A DNA stretch of 64,000 nucleotides from Macrothele yani (GCA_039090855.1 CM077025.1:98188489-98252488); one strand, 5' to 3'. Counted from the stretch's first letter, positions 33,396 through 45,600 are shown. A program made the numbers and translations. The notes: a model not told the origin generated them from the letters alone.

Positions 33396-34130
33396 TACAA
33401 GACTTCGTCGTGGCATCCAGACTGGTTCTTTTTAATGTACGAACGCTTCCCTTTCTTTCAACATTAGTTTCACTTGTTTGTTCTACAGTGGCTTTTATTC
33501 CGACTGGGTTTCCCACGTCCCTACCATAGTCTGCATTGTCTCTCCCCAATCATGCTGTCGCTGTACCGAAACTTCCGTCACAGTATGCTTCTGATTCTTC
33601 ATTTCTTCCATCTGTGCTGTGGATAGTGTCATCTCATATCTTCCTTCAGAATCAGACATATATTTCGAGTGCTTACGTTGATGATCTTCAATCCCAAAAT
33701 GACGGCATGGACATTCAGACGCCTCTTGCGTGGTCAAACACAGTGTGTCGTTGCCTCAACGTGAACTTCGCTGTAGTTCTCGTAAGAAAGCAGCATCGTG
33801 TTTTGATAAGGCATGTGATCCCCTGCTTCCATCGAATATTCTGAATATGACCACGCTCGAATTCAATAACTACACTGCTTTCCATAAATTAACCGAAGTA
33901 CCTCAATAAGGAGTGTGATAACCCCTCACAACAATGCAGGCCTCACTGTGATGTTTCGTGATTATGGTTTTTAAAAGCTCAGTATAGGTAGCAACAACCA
34001 TTGCTCGTGCAAAACTTGTCTAAGCCCCTCCAAGCCTTGCATAGGTAGTTGAGAGCAGTAGCAGGTCTCCCTAGAACATTCAAGAGGTGGGGAGACCTGG
34101 CTGGCCGATCCATGCGGACAATGGTCTCCT

Positions 34131-35430
34131 TAGAGGTCTGCACGGGCCTTAATTTGGAAAGCCCGGTCCGGCCCAAGCCCGCCCGTACAAAGCCTTGCCC
34201 GTTTCATTTTTTTTTAATTAAAGCAAGGCCCGTTTCAATTTTTTAATTAAAGCCCAGCCCGTATAACTCTTCTGTTTCCAAGGCCCGGGCCAGCCCGTAA
34301 AATTTCAACAATTACTAAAACACGAATTTGATACCTGGTGCACTCTGCCATTCGACCCCTGAAGAGTTTTCGTTTTCTTAATTGCTACACGTATTCTATT
34401 ACAACACACGTTAATTTGGAATATTTCTGGGACTCTGTATAAGCCACGTGACGTCTAAGGAGAGGGGGCTTGTATACTCAAAGCTATTGCATGTAAACGA
34501 CAATTTCCATGCCTTTCAAATTTTCTGGGTTTTCAAATTATCATTTCCTACCACCGGACCTGGAATATCCTTGAGGATAAGGGGGGGGATTAATTCGAAA
34601 AATACGAAATATCCAGAATTATGAGTCCAATCGTTCTCCTTTACATTGTCTACAAGCACACATTTTCCGGAAGCGATTTTCTTCGCGAAAAACTTTCGCC
34701 TTCTTAAACGCCATAATAAGTGTGGGAGAGTATTTATCAGCAACACTGAGCTGTGCATATGCTAGGGAAAACATCGACAGACTGCCCAGCTAACCAGTGC
34801 CACAGAAGTTTTGAAAACGGCTGGGGCTGGGATACCAAAGGGTTTATTTGCCATCTGCTGACTCCCTGAGAGTACAAATAGGGAACATACGGCACAGATG
34901 TATACACAGAAGTAAGTTTCTCCCAGCCCATTTCTCTCGTGCCATTTGAGAGAACTTAAAAGCTTTTCGCACATCCATTGAACAAAGTGCCGCCGATCAG
35001 AACAATAAAAAGATCGTCTGCGAGTGAGTGGCTCGGTTTATAAATGATGCAGTTAATAGCCTTCCCTGAAACATGAGAGGAGGGTGAAGGTTAGAGAGAG
35101 AGAGAGAGAAGGGACCACATTCACGTTGAAAAACTAAGGGAGCTGACCCACTCCAATTGTTTTGTAGGAGAGGAGGATGTCGTAAAACTTCTATTTTTTC
35201 CAACAGCGGAAATTATTGAATCTTATCCTGCTGCTGTATGTTTTGAGATTTCCAAACGAGAAAGGCATGGTACAGCGATTGTTTAGCTCATAAAAAACCA
35301 AAAAAAAAAAAGAAACCCTAGTCGTTCCCTGTCTGTTTTACATTAAATATTAAAGGCCCAGACCCGGCCAGTTTTCCCAACTTAAAAATGAGCAAAGGCC
35401 GGACCTGAATTGGGCCCGTGCAGACCTCTA
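34131..35430. mobile_element. Non-autonomous hAT-type element 2
   Basis: Ends TAGAGGTCTGCACGGGCC and its perfect inverse are bounded by the 8-bp target duplication GGTCTCCT at 34123-34130 and 35431-35438. The interior has GGCCCG-rich subterminal repeats and no transposase. It is the same family as 14902-15730 but longer and with better ends, and it is nested in a Tc1 relic, so it is younger than that relic. Confidence 0.95.
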
Positions 35431-35620
35431 GGTCTCCTCTCGAAGATATTGTTCGAAGTCTCACTGTGTGGGGACGAGAGCTACCGTCTTATAGGAATAA
35501 ATGTATCTATCATGGCACCTGCATAAAGGGAGAACATAGGTGTCCATGATATCATCCCTATAGCGTCGATCATTCGTGGTTCTTCTTCGAAGCACATAGA
35601 GGACTGCGCGTTCACCTAAT

Positions 35621-35690
35621 GAGATGCCGCCCCAAATAGGCATGCTACCACCACCATGAGTGGTAGCATGCCGATTTGGGGCGGCATCTC
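35621..35690. repeat. Palindrome with 30-bp arms
   Basis: Arms 35621-35650 and 35661-35690 are inverted copies with one mismatch, around a 10-base centre. It lies inside the Tc1 relic at the conserved Gly-rich GGIS-coding segment, so part of the gene has been copied in inverse orientation beside itself. Confidence 0.9.
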
Positions 35691-36029
35691 ATCATCCCAA
35701 GAGCGATGATAGCGTGTTCCTCGTTCTTTCCAGATCAGAGAACGCCTGAAATCGCACTCCAAAACAAAGCTGGACTCATTTGTGAAGAGCACTGACCTCC
35801 ATAGGTTTCTAGTCCAGTTGACGTGATGTCTTCTCCAATTCAAACGTTCCACCCTCTAACGGGGAGTAAGAAGCACGCAAAGTGCTGGTTGCCCATCATA
35901 TAGACTTCCTCAGTGAAGCCTGTGCCCAATGGAAGCAGATGCCATTATTCCTGTAGCCGCAGAAGGAGCAGGCTGTGTCTGGGTAGCCATGCTGTTTCTC
36001 CGCTCATTTAATCGGAAATATCTGTCATC

Positions 36030-36122
36030 CAGCTGCCGGAGACTGAGGGCCAAGATTTGTACATCACTTTTACAAGAAATGAAGATTTATCAGTTGATGG
36101 AGAAAAGCTGGAGATAACAGAT
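36030..36122 (+). pseudogene. Rearranged RTE-like LINE fragment
   Basis: CCAGCTGCCGGAGACTGAGG at 36031 matches the antisense leader of LINE copy D (11631-11657). It is followed directly by sense RT sequence (NEDLSVDGEKLEITDAYV in translation). Leader and RT pieces are thus in opposite orientations and about 2 kb of LINE between them is missing. Confidence 0.75.
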
Positions 36123-36510
36123 GCGTACGTTTGTTTTCTTACAAACGAATAATGATATTTCCAACATGAAGAATCTTTATGACCACAAATTTCTGCTACT
36201 CGAATTTACACATGTGAACATCCAATATCAATAAAATCAGACCATTTTTGGAAGTGGCTGATGTCCTGTGGGCTCATGTCATAGCCGGTCAATGAAGTTG
36301 GCCTCGTGTCCGGACCCCCTGGTCTCATGGGGTCATGTTACTCTCTTCGTTTTTTGGCCGAAAAGTTAGAGCTACGACATGATGGCGAATAAAAATCTGT
36401 ATTTGATTACTGATGTACATCGTGTTTAATTTTTTTAATCAACTTTTGATATATTACAATATGTTTTTGTCCGTAATGATAACACAAATTCTCAGATACA
36501 GTCTATAAAA

Positions 36511-37059
36511 TTCATTAACTTAAGCACTAAGATCCTCTCTGACGAACTAGTTCAAGCCTTGCAAAAACGTCCCAAATTTTCATTTCCAAATACCTCTCTA
36601 CGATCTGAACTCGTCGTACTACAAATGGAACAAATAATTAGAAATCTTCCTACGAATGATCAAGATTACGTACGATATGAAAGCACAAGATCTCTTACCA
36701 AACTCAAGCTCAGCAGCCCACACGGACCTACTAATCCATTACACTCCCGGAATGTTAAACTGGAACTCATTTTATTAAAGAACGATCCTAATATTTCATT
36801 AATCATGGCTGTGAAAGCATCAGAAATTGTAATTCTGAACAAGAAAAACTATGATGAAAAGATGCTTGCAGCTATCACCAAAATTTCTCACGCCATCACC
36901 AAAATTTCTCACGCCATCACCTCCATAGATCCTATTAACCGAATCCTTCGACTATTAAGCAAATTGAAAAACCATGGCTATCTTCCTTCTCCATTACAAA
37001 AAGCTACAACTCTTCCACTTGGACCTCATATACCGGCTCTTTTTGGGAAAATAAAATAG
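36511..37059 (+). pseudogene. Penelope-like reverse transcriptase, N-terminal fragment
   Basis: An open stretch begins NLSTKILSDELVQALQKRPKF, the typical start of Penelope RTs. It continues with IMAVKASEIVILNKKNYDEKM, matching the ADKG..VIL...Y..KM motif but with the Asp lost. It ends IPALFGKIK where Penelope elements read YGLPKIHK. A short KISHAIT segment is duplicated at about 36886-36915. Everything downstream, including the catalytic YXDD region, is absent. Confidence 0.65.
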
Positions 37060-38205
37060 ATTTCCAAGACAATCTATTGTTACCATAGATACCCCGGGAG
37101 ATTGGTACACCCTTTAGAGTCTGCGACGTTACGGGGTCGTATACATATTGCATAAATGACGAATTGCGTTTCGTTCTGAGATCTTGTCAAAGTGTGGGAG
37201 TTTTCCTAGTAGAACAAAACGAAATGTGTGTTTTCCTAGGGACATAAATGCGTATGTGACATCATAACGACACAAGGTCTATATAGAAGTTTTGCGACTC
37301 ACTAAATCTTGAGTTATGATTTTAATATTTTGCATGAGTTCTAAACCGGCCCAATGTTCAGGTAGATGACACGGAATACCCTGCGAAAACCATGCCCAGG
37401 GTAGGCGGCTCCGCCGCAACCGAAAACTCCCACTTCCCGTGGATACAGTGATTACCCCACTCAACCAAAAGCGGTTGTACTTCTCTGACCTTCTGCGTGA
37501 TAACTTGCGAAGAAATAGTTCGATTGCGGAGAAATTTTAGTATGTACTTTCGGAAAAATACTGGATCCTTTCTTTTGAAAATGTTATAAATTGGTACTTA
37601 GAACTAGTGCGAATGCGCCAGATTTGTTCGCCAGCACTTTCGCGCTATAACTTCAGTAAAAAATTTCCGATTTTGAAAGAATTTTTTTAATTCATAATGG
37701 AATTAGTTTATGTTACAGATAAGTATTCCGATCTCCATCTACATCGGACATTATACCGTCTGCATATTCAAACCTGCCACAGCGGTCAAAGCAAGGCCTT
37801 TTCCTCAGGCTCCTGGTAGACTATATGATCAGTAATGAATTGGAATTTATTCATTATCAGTTCTCTGACCTAAAAAATAAAAACAGCTGGTATGAAATTC
37901 TGTGGGCAAAATCATTTGACTTCCTCGCGGCATCGAAATTGAAATTTCGCTTCCCGACGTGAAAACAAGTTCAGTTTAATTGGCTTCTAGAGTATAGAAA
38001 ACCGACGTCTACTATTCTTACTTTCTCCCTGCCCATACTATAGTTTCTCACGATTTTGATTGGACGACACATTTGATACCTTAATCATGCTGACGACTAC
38101 CTGTGTGGACTACCTTCTGTTTTTTACTTTTTACTCATCATGTGATATATCCTACATTAACGCACGAAAGATTTAGTGTTTTGATAAAAAACAAAACAAA
38201 AAAAA
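37060..38205. other. Unassigned sequence
   Basis: No recognisable coding or RNA. It ends where the direct repeat that borders the satellite begins. Confidence 0.5.
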
Positions 38206-38209
38206 AACA

Positions 38210-38276
38210 CGGGAGGTAAAGATGAATCTTTTTAAAAATCACTCCGTCAAAGCTTATGCGAAATAATGTAATAGCA
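38210..38276 (+). repeat. Left bordering repeat of the satellite
   Basis: ACGGGAGGTA(A)AGATG, ATCACTCC(G)TCAAAGCTTA and GCGAAATAAT recur at 39558-39635, so the satellite array is bracketed by a direct repeat. Confidence 0.85.
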
Positions 38277-38337
38277 TCCCTCCCTCCTTATTTTTAAATT
38301 AGAAATGTTTTGCACAACTTTGTTTTCTACTTAGCTT

Positions 38338-39483
38338 TTTTTTTTTTTCGACTAAAGAAATAAAACTAGTTCAAACCCTAGGGATAAAACTAGCTTTTTT
38401 TTTTCTACTAAAGAAATAAAACTAGTTTCAAACCCTAGGGATAAAACTAGCATTTTTGTTTTCGACTAAAGAAATAAAACTAGTTTCAAACCCTAGGGAT
38501 AAAACTAGCTTGTTTTTTTTCGACTAAAGAAATAAAACTAGTTTCAAACCCTAGGGATAAAACTAGCTTGTTTTTTTTTCCACTAAAGAAATAAAACTAG
38601 TTTCAACCCTAGGGATAAAACTAGCTTGTTTTTTTTTCCACTAAAGAAATAAAACTAGTTTCAAACCCTAGGGATAAAACTAGCTTTTTTTTTCGACTAA
38701 AGAAATAAAACTAGTTTCAAACCCTAGGGATAAAACTAGCTTTTTTTTTCGACTAAAGAAATAAAACTAGTTTCAAACCCTAGGGATAAAACTAGCTTTT
38801 TTTTTCGACTAAAGAAATAAAACTAGTTTCAAACCCTAGGGATAAAACTAGCTTTTTTTTTCGACTAAAGAAATAAAACTAGTTTCAAACCCTAGGGATA
38901 AAACTAGCTTGTTTTTTTTTTCCACTAAAGAAATAAAACTAGTTTCAAACCCTAGGGATAAAACTAGCTTTTTTTTTAACTAAAGAAATAAAACTAGTTT
39001 CAAACCCTAGGGATAAAACTAGCATTTTTTTTTCGACTAAAGAAATAAAACTAGTTTCAAACCCTAGGGATAAAACTAGCTTTTTTTTTTTTAGACTAAA
39101 GAAATAAAACTAGTTTCAAACCCTAGGGATAAAACTAGCTTTTTTTTTTAACTAAAGAAATAAAACTAGTTTCAAACCCTAGGGATAAAACTAGCTTTTT
39201 TTTTTTAACTAAAGAAATAAAACTAGTTTCAAACCCTAGGGATAAAACTAGCATTTTTTTTTCGACTAAAGAAATAAAACTAGTTTCAAACCCTAGGGAT
39301 AAAACTAGCTTTTTTTTTTTTTGACTAAAGAAATAAAACTAGTTTCAAACCCTAGGGATAAAACTAGCTTTTTTTTTTTTGACTAAAGAAATAAAACTAG
39401 TTTCAAACCCTAGGGATAAAACTAGCTTTTTTTTTTGACTAAAGAAATAAAACTAGTTTCAAACCCTAGGGATAAAACTAGCT
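38338..39483 (+). repeat. About 57-bp satellite, about 20 units
   Basis: Each unit is a T-run of about 8-13 bases, then CTAAAGAAATAAAACTAG, TTTCAAACCCTAGGGATAAA and ACTAG. Units are almost identical apart from T-run length and the base before the CTAAAG block. Each contains two palindromes, AAACTAGTTT and CCCTAGGG, and the 29-bp core begins CTAGTTT and ends AAACTAG, so it can fold. No coding. Confidence 0.95.
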
Positions 39484-39557
39484 TTTTTTTTTTTTTTTTC
39501 ATGGGAAAAATTGTCTTTTTTTTTTTTAACACACGTTTCGATAAAAAAAAAAAAATT

Positions 39558-39635
39558 CACGGGAGGTACAGATGTATCTTTTTTTTTAAATCACTCCATC
39601 AAAGCTTAAGCGAAATAATACTGTATAACAGCATT
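39558..39635 (+). repeat. Right bordering repeat of the satellite
   Basis: Second copy of the sequence at 38210-38276, with longer T and A runs. It continues into ACAGCATTTTC and then the tandem repeat at 39642. Confidence 0.85.
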
Positions 39636-39641
39636 TTCTCG

Positions 39642-39975
39642 CCCATTAACTTTTGACGTAGGCGAATCAAGAAGTTTGCTCCAGGTGAACCCCTCCCCTC
39701 TAGCAGGTGAAAGTTATAGGTGAGATAAGAATAGGCGAATCAAGAATTGTTTCCCCGCCTGAAATGGCGGAACCCATTAACTTTCGACGTACGAAGAATA
39801 GGCGAAACAAGAATAGGCGAATCAAGAAATATGCTTCAGGTGAATCCCTGTCCTCTAGCAGGAGAAAGTTATAGGCGGGAAAAGAACAGGCGAATCAAGA
39901 ATTCTTCCCTCGCCTAAAATGGCGGAACCCATTAACTTTCGACGTACGAAGAATAGGCGAATCAGGAAGACGCGC
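39642..39975 (+). repeat. 131-155-bp tandem repeat, two and a half units
   Basis: CCCATTAACTTTCGACGTA (or TTTTGACGTA) starts units at 39642, 39773 and 39928. AATAGGCGAATCAAGAA and CCTCTAGCAGG(T/A)GAAAGTTATAGG recur in each full unit. Not coding. Confidence 0.9.
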
Positions 39976-39984
39976 TCACGGTTC

Positions 39985-40345
39985 AACAATACGCCGGCGA
40001 CATTCCTGACCTGCTGTGTAGCCATTTCTGTCCCACCAGATACGAGCCATTTTTCAACAGCGTAATGCCCAGCCGCACACGGTATGACTCTCCCAGTCCT
40101 GCCTCTATAGTGTTGACACCATTTCATGGTCAGTCCGATCTCTCACCGATCCAGCATGCTTGGGACGTGATGGGGCGCCTCCTACGCCGATGTTGGAATG
40201 TAGGCTAACTGGCCCGCAATTTGGACACCATGTGGCATGCTATGCCTCAGGACAGTATCCGTGAACTGTATGCCTCCACTCCGCGTAATTGCTTCAAGCC
40301 AGAGGTGGCGCTACAGCGTACTGACTTGTGCAGCTGTTTTATTTG
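39985..40345 (+). pseudogene. Tc1-like transposase C-terminal relic
   Basis: A plus-strand frame reads SDLSPIQHAWDVMGRLLRRCWNV, a stop, then ARNLDTMWHAMPQDSIRELYASTPR. This is the third-catalytic-residue region and C-terminal tail of a Tc1-type transposase (compare SPDLSPIEHVWD and PQD.IR.LY.SMPR). The upstream 100 codons are only weakly similar. The N-terminal half is missing. Confidence 0.75.
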
Positions 40346-40584
40346 AATAAATGTTCCAACTGTTCTGGAATTGCAATCATTTCCTTTCCTATACATGTAC
40401 ATTGCACCCACCAATTTTCATCTCGGTTGGATGATTCCTTCTGGGTTCAGGTTTTTTGGGTTTTTTTTTTTCTTTGGAAAGAGTGCGGGTATTTTCTGTA
40501 TTTAAATCTTGTACTGACTTCCAGCTGGTTTTAGGAACTCTTTTGGATCCTTCTGTTTAGGAAGTATATCTGATATTCCAAATT

Positions 40585-40710
40585 ATGAAATATGAGTGCA
40601 TCTATGTTGGTTCTACTGCTAGGTATTTAAAGAAGCTTTCTGAAGATGCTCTGCGTTGTAAAGAGCAGCTAATCGGACCAACCCATCACGGGGTGACAAA
40701 GTGTGTATGT
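40585..40710 (+). pseudogene. Possible Penelope GIY-YIG endonuclease fragment
   Basis: KYECIYVGSTARYLKKLSED resembles the YVGST.R.L start of the GIY-YIG nuclease that ends Penelope proteins, followed by a PTHHGV stretch. The match is short. It could be a companion to the Penelope RT piece at 36511-37059, or coincidence. Confidence 0.3.
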
Positions 40711-41852
40711 CCTGTTATACCGAGTGTTTGCTCTTCGAAGCAAGGATTACAAGAAGCGGAAAAGATCTTCTTTCCACTTAAACCTATCCAAGTAAAAGAA
40801 ACAAATAGGGAAGTTTGTGCAAGTGGGGAAGCACTTCTTTCGCAAGGCGGGAGAGGAGAGATCCCCTCTTTTTTTTTTTTTTTTTTTTTCCAAGTGCTGT
40901 TCTCAAACATGACGTGGCCCATTATTGTCACCGGGGTACGTATAATGGGCAGATGCTACAGCTCCACGCGATAACATCATCGTTCGGCAGACAACAAGCA
41001 ACCCCTCAACACGACCCCCTGATTCTGTCACAGTGTGTTTAGGGGGAACGCTTCTTCCACAACACGAAAGCTCAACTAGATAGAGACATCAGACGTCAGC
41101 GCAGGAGAAAAGGGATTTCGTGTTCGGTTTTCGAAAATGCGACTGAAAAGAGTGGCGCGATTATGGAGTTAAGGGGACTAAACAGACGCTCGTGCAGTTG
41201 TCGACAACAAAGGGCTATTCTAATAATGAAAAGCTGAACGGCTCTGTTAAATGAACTCCGGTCTTCGGCGGTGCATCCTGACTGGAGATTAAGATGTCGC
41301 GTTTGCTTTTCACCAGAAACGTTTATCTGGCTCCAGTTTGATGACGGTTTTGAGGACACTGATGGCTTATTTAAAGTCCGCTGATTACGAGATATACGCT
41401 ACTGTGTGTGTGTCACAATACTTTAACAACAGGGTTGCAGCCAAAGTCTCGGATGTAACGAGAACGGCTTTTACAAAAGCGATTCATTTTGAATGCTGCC
41501 CTATATTCCATATATACGTGGAGCCTCAAGTAGGGTTTGAGGACACTGCTGACCAGAAGCGGATCGGGTCAACGAAACCACGCCGGGAATTTTAGTCATG
41601 CGGTCCACTACATAAACACACAGACAACACTTCATAAAGTGCGTCATGAAAAAAAAAAATTCTGTTACCTTCTGGATAAAATAAGAACAGTTGAAATACT
41701 CGATGAAATATGCATCGTAAATCTAATTCAGTCTTGAAAAAATTTTAACAGCAATTTAAGAGCGAAAGGAGTTTAAAAATCCACCAAAACACAAATGTGA
41801 CAGAGAAATTGATTGCCGATGTTGACAAATATCTAGGCGAGAAAAAAAAAAA

Positions 41853-41868
41853 GGCCCTTTTAAGAGCC
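41853..41868 (+). other. Histone-mRNA-like stem-loop 1
   Basis: GGCCCTTTTAAGAGCC directly follows an A-tract. It fits the metazoan histone 3' stem-loop pattern GGYYYT-TNTN-ARRRCC: 6-bp stem, 4-base loop TTTA. The usual ACCA-type 3' flank is lacking. Confidence 0.45.
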
Positions 41869-42138
41869 TGATACAGAATTCTGTGCCCCAAGAAAAAATA
41901 AAAAAATATCGCAAAAAAAAAATTCCAAAACACAAAAGTGATAGAGAAATTAATTGTTGATGTTGATAAAAATATAGATGAAAATGCTACGCATAAGCAA
42001 AAAAAACTGGTTACTCCAACCGTGGAAAAACCAAAATATTTCGCTGGCAGGCTTAGCAAAGAAATTAAAGAGGCAGAAAAAAATAACTGTAACGAAGAGG
42101 CTCAATTGCAGTATGCTAATAACAACGATGAAGAAAAA

Positions 42139-42500
42139 AACAACGGCATATTTAGGGGCCGTTCATTTTCCTCTTTCTCTGAGGAAGGGAAAAAAACAAC
42201 GGCATATTTAAGGGCCGTTCATTTTCCTCCTTCTCTGAGGAAGGGGGGAAAAAAACAACGGCATATTTAGGGGCCGTTCATTTTCATTTTCCTCCTTCTC
42301 TGAGGAAGGGGGAAAAACAACGGCATATTTAGGGGCCGTTCATTCTCATTTTCCTCCCTCTCTGAGGAAAGGGGGAAAAAACAACGGCATTTTTAGGGGC
42401 CGTTCATTCTCATTTTTCTCCTTCTCTGAGGAAAGGGGAAAAAAAACAACGGCATTTTTAGGGGCCGTTCATTTTCATTTTCCTCCTTCTCTGAAGAAGA
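42139..42500 (+). repeat. About 60-bp tandem repeat in LINE ORF1 region, six units
   Basis: Six units of AACAACGGCAT(A/T)TTTAGG, GGCCGTTCATT and TTCTCTGAGGAA(G)GGG follow each other at about 42141, 42197, 42259, 42318, 42380 and 42448. Each has AACGGC/GCCGTT inverted arms after an A-tract, echoing the stem-loops elsewhere in the element. Confidence 0.9.
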
Positions 42501-42617
42501 AAAACGCCCTCTTAGTGAAACCTTTCCCTCATTCTCTGAGGAAGAAAGCAAATTTGACCTATTAATTAAAAAAGTTAAAGGAATGTCCACGAGTGAGAAA
42601 CTTACGGAAAAAAATAA

Positions 42618-45600
42618 ATGGAGAAACCGATAAAAAACAAAAAAAATGGTGAATGGACCATCAATCAAATAGCAGAATTAGCTGCCAAACTGGTCAAAAG
42701 CAAGGAAGCAATCAATTGTAATACTGACCAAGTTATCGAAATTAACAGCAATATAAATAAAATTGAAACAGTAAAAAATGATGAAAAAAAAACCGAGGAT
42801 GAATTTTTTTCCTCTGAAACAAATGGACTTAACATATTAATTTGGAATGCGCAAGGCATCAAAAGGCAGCATAGAGAATTCTTAGCCTACCTAAAATACA
42901 AAAAAAATGACATTGCGCTAATTAATGAATCCTGGCTAATGGACAGAATTAAATTCAAAATTCCCAACTACAAGGTTTACAGAAAAGACAAAACCTCCCA
43001 AAGTGGGGAATTTTGATTGCAGTGAAAGATAAACTAGAGCAAAGTGAAGCGATATGCAAAACAGAGGATGGCATGGAAGCGCACTCGGTTATAATTCAAA
43101 CAAAAAATAACCCGATTAAATTTACGGCACTATACAATCATCCCAAACACACTATTACCAGGGAAGCTCTAGATAAGCTTTTCGAGGAAAATATTCCTAC
43201 GGTCATTGCGGGAGATTTTAATAGTAAACACCGCTATTGGCACTGCCCAAGAGCTAATAAAAGTGGGAACAATATTTTCAGATATCTTTTAAACCAAAAC
43301 ATTGACTTGGGGGCGCCTTCTGAACCCACACGAACGGCGCTCAGAGGAACCTAACAATATACTAGATTTTGCACTCCTGAAGAATAATAAATATTACTTT
43401 GAAATTTATACTGAGGCGGCACTCTCCTCTGACCACAATCCAGTTCACCTCCAGCTTTATACTGACAAAACTGTGAAGGTAGCACCCAAAATGGTCACTA
43501 ACTTCAAGCAATTTGAAGGGAAAATTAAACTAGTGCCACCCCCAGTAATTGGAGACTGTAATAGCAAAGAAGAAACTGACACAGCTATTAAACTCTTTAA
43601 CCTCGCCATTAAAAAAATTATGGAAGAATGTCAAACTCCTGCTAAAGAGAAAAAAATCCGTACTATTTACCCAAAGAAATTTTGGAACTTATAAAAGAAA
43701 AAAATAGGTACCGAAGCAAGTGGCAAAGAACAAGAAATAAAACGTTCTATGACCTATATTGCTGCATAAATAGACAAATTAAAAGAGAAATCAGAAAATT
43801 CGAGAATGGGTCATGGGGTCAAGTATTAGAGGAGGCTCATATTGACTACTCTGAAAATTCGGATAAAAAAAAACAAAATGACTCTATGGAATCTTACGTC
43901 GAGCTTGCAAAATAAAAATGTCAAATTACTCCCACCCCTTCAAAAGAAGATGGGACGGTAGTTAGAACTGACGAAGAAAAAGCAGAATTTTTTGCAAACT
44001 CACTAGAAAAACAGTTTAAAATAAATGACATCCCTGACACTGATGTAGCCATTAAAATGAAAAAGGCCCTGAATACTTATTTTAGACACGCGGAGGATGT
44101 AGAAAATTCTAGAGTCATCGCCCAAAGTGCACAACTCTATGAAGAATTTACTAGTAAAAAAAAACCTGTATTAACATCCCCAATTAAAAGCAAACAGAAA
44201 GTCTCTTTTAAAAAAAATAGAAGCACAAGGCATAGAAAACAGCAGCCAAAAGTAGAAAATGCTACGGCCTCTTTTACGTCCGATAGACAAGTTAAAGGTG
44301 CTACGACCTCTCGCGGGTCCGGAACGCCAGAAACTGAAAAGATCAGAAATAAAAAAAGGCCTTTTAAGGGCCAAAAAAATTTTTTGTTCCTCCTGATTTT
44401 GAAAAACCACTACCCATCAGTGAAAGGGAAGTTAGGTTTCATATTAATAATCTTAAAAATAAAAAGGCACCAGGCAATGATGGCATAAATAATAAAATTA
44501 TGAAAACATTACCGGAAGAATATGTGCAAACCCTTACTAAAATATACAATTGTGCCATTAAATTAAATTATTTCCCTGATATTTGGAAGACAGCAGAGGT
44601 AATGCTATTACCCAAGCCAGGCAAAAACCCGGCAATTCCTGAAAATCACAGACCGATTTCGTTGCTCCCAACCATGGGAAAAATCTTTGAAAAAATAATT
44701 CTTATTAGAATGCAACAATTCTGTGAGGAATTCCCAGTAATTCCATTTACTCAAGGAGCTTAGAGATAAACACTCCACGGTGCACCAACTCTCTAGAATA
44801 ACTGAAAAATGTGCTGAAGGAATTATAAAAAAGGAACACACAGCAGCCATATTTCTGGATGTGGCAAAAGCATTCGACAAATGCCCACATGAGGCAATTA
44901 TCTACAAGCTAATAGCACATGATTTCCCACCCTGGATTATACATATAATCAAATCATACCTCACTAACAGAACATTCTGTGTAAAAATCAATGGGAAAAA
45001 ATCGTTAAAAAAAAAATCGAAGCTGGTGTACCTCAAGGCAGTGTACTCGCACCAACGCTGTATTCTATCTTTACGTCAGACTTTCCCAACTATAATAACA
45101 GGAATCTGACTACAGCTCTCTATGCTGATGACACTGCACTCGCTTATACTTCCAAAAATAAAAATCAAGCAACTTTCATGTTGCAACATTATGTTGAAAA
45201 ACTTGAGAAATATTTCTTAGATTGGAAAATTAAAATCAATACCGAAAAAAACTCAAGCAATTCTATTTTCTAGGATTAAATACAATCACAATCCAGACTT
45301 TGAAATAGAAATGTATAAAAAAAAAATACCTTGGGTAAATGATGTTAAATACTTAGGACTTTTTATGGACCACAACCTAAACTGGAACAAGCATATTAAA
45401 GAAACTGTGTCCAAATCTCTTAAGATCAGAGGAAGTCTCCAGCCAATAATAAAAAATAAAAGGCTTAGCAGGAAAAACAAAACTTTGATATGGAAAGCCT
45501 GTATCAGCCCTGTTATTACTTATGCCTGTCCTATCTGGGGTAACTGCAACAAACAGCAGAAAAATAAGATTACCTCATTTCAAAATAAAACCCTACGATA

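Larger units (their letters stand above)
33975..36000 (-). mobile_element. Tc1-like relic split by hAT element 2
   Basis: The outer part (35439-36000, minus strand) encodes LYDGQPALCVLLTPR, VERLNWRRHHVNWTRNLWRS, VLFTNESSFVLECDFRRSLIW (first-Asp region, Asp to Asn) and GGISLGERAVLYV. It then gives YRDDIMDTYVLPL and HTVRLRTI. The inner part (33975-34122) continues ETIVRMDRPARSPHLL, GRPATALNYLCKAW. These are consecutive segments of one transposase, interrupted exactly by the 1,300-bp hAT element between the ...EE and ...TI.RM positions. Frameshifts and the lost Asp show it was already decaying. Confidence 0.85.

Noticed and set aside
38338..39483. The satellite as a CRISPR array
   Set aside because: Units are contiguous tandem copies with variable T-runs and no unique spacers, in eukaryotic DNA with no cas genes.
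38338..39483. The satellite as interstitial telomere repeat (CCCTAGGG resembles CCCTAA)
   Set aside because: The unit is about 57 bp and CCCTAGGG occurs once per unit as a palindrome; no short telomeric tandem is present.
40585..40974. A 129-residue plus-strand frame as a host gene
   Set aside because: Only the first 20-30 residues resemble anything (GIY-YIG); the rest is low complexity including a poly-Phe tract from a T-run.
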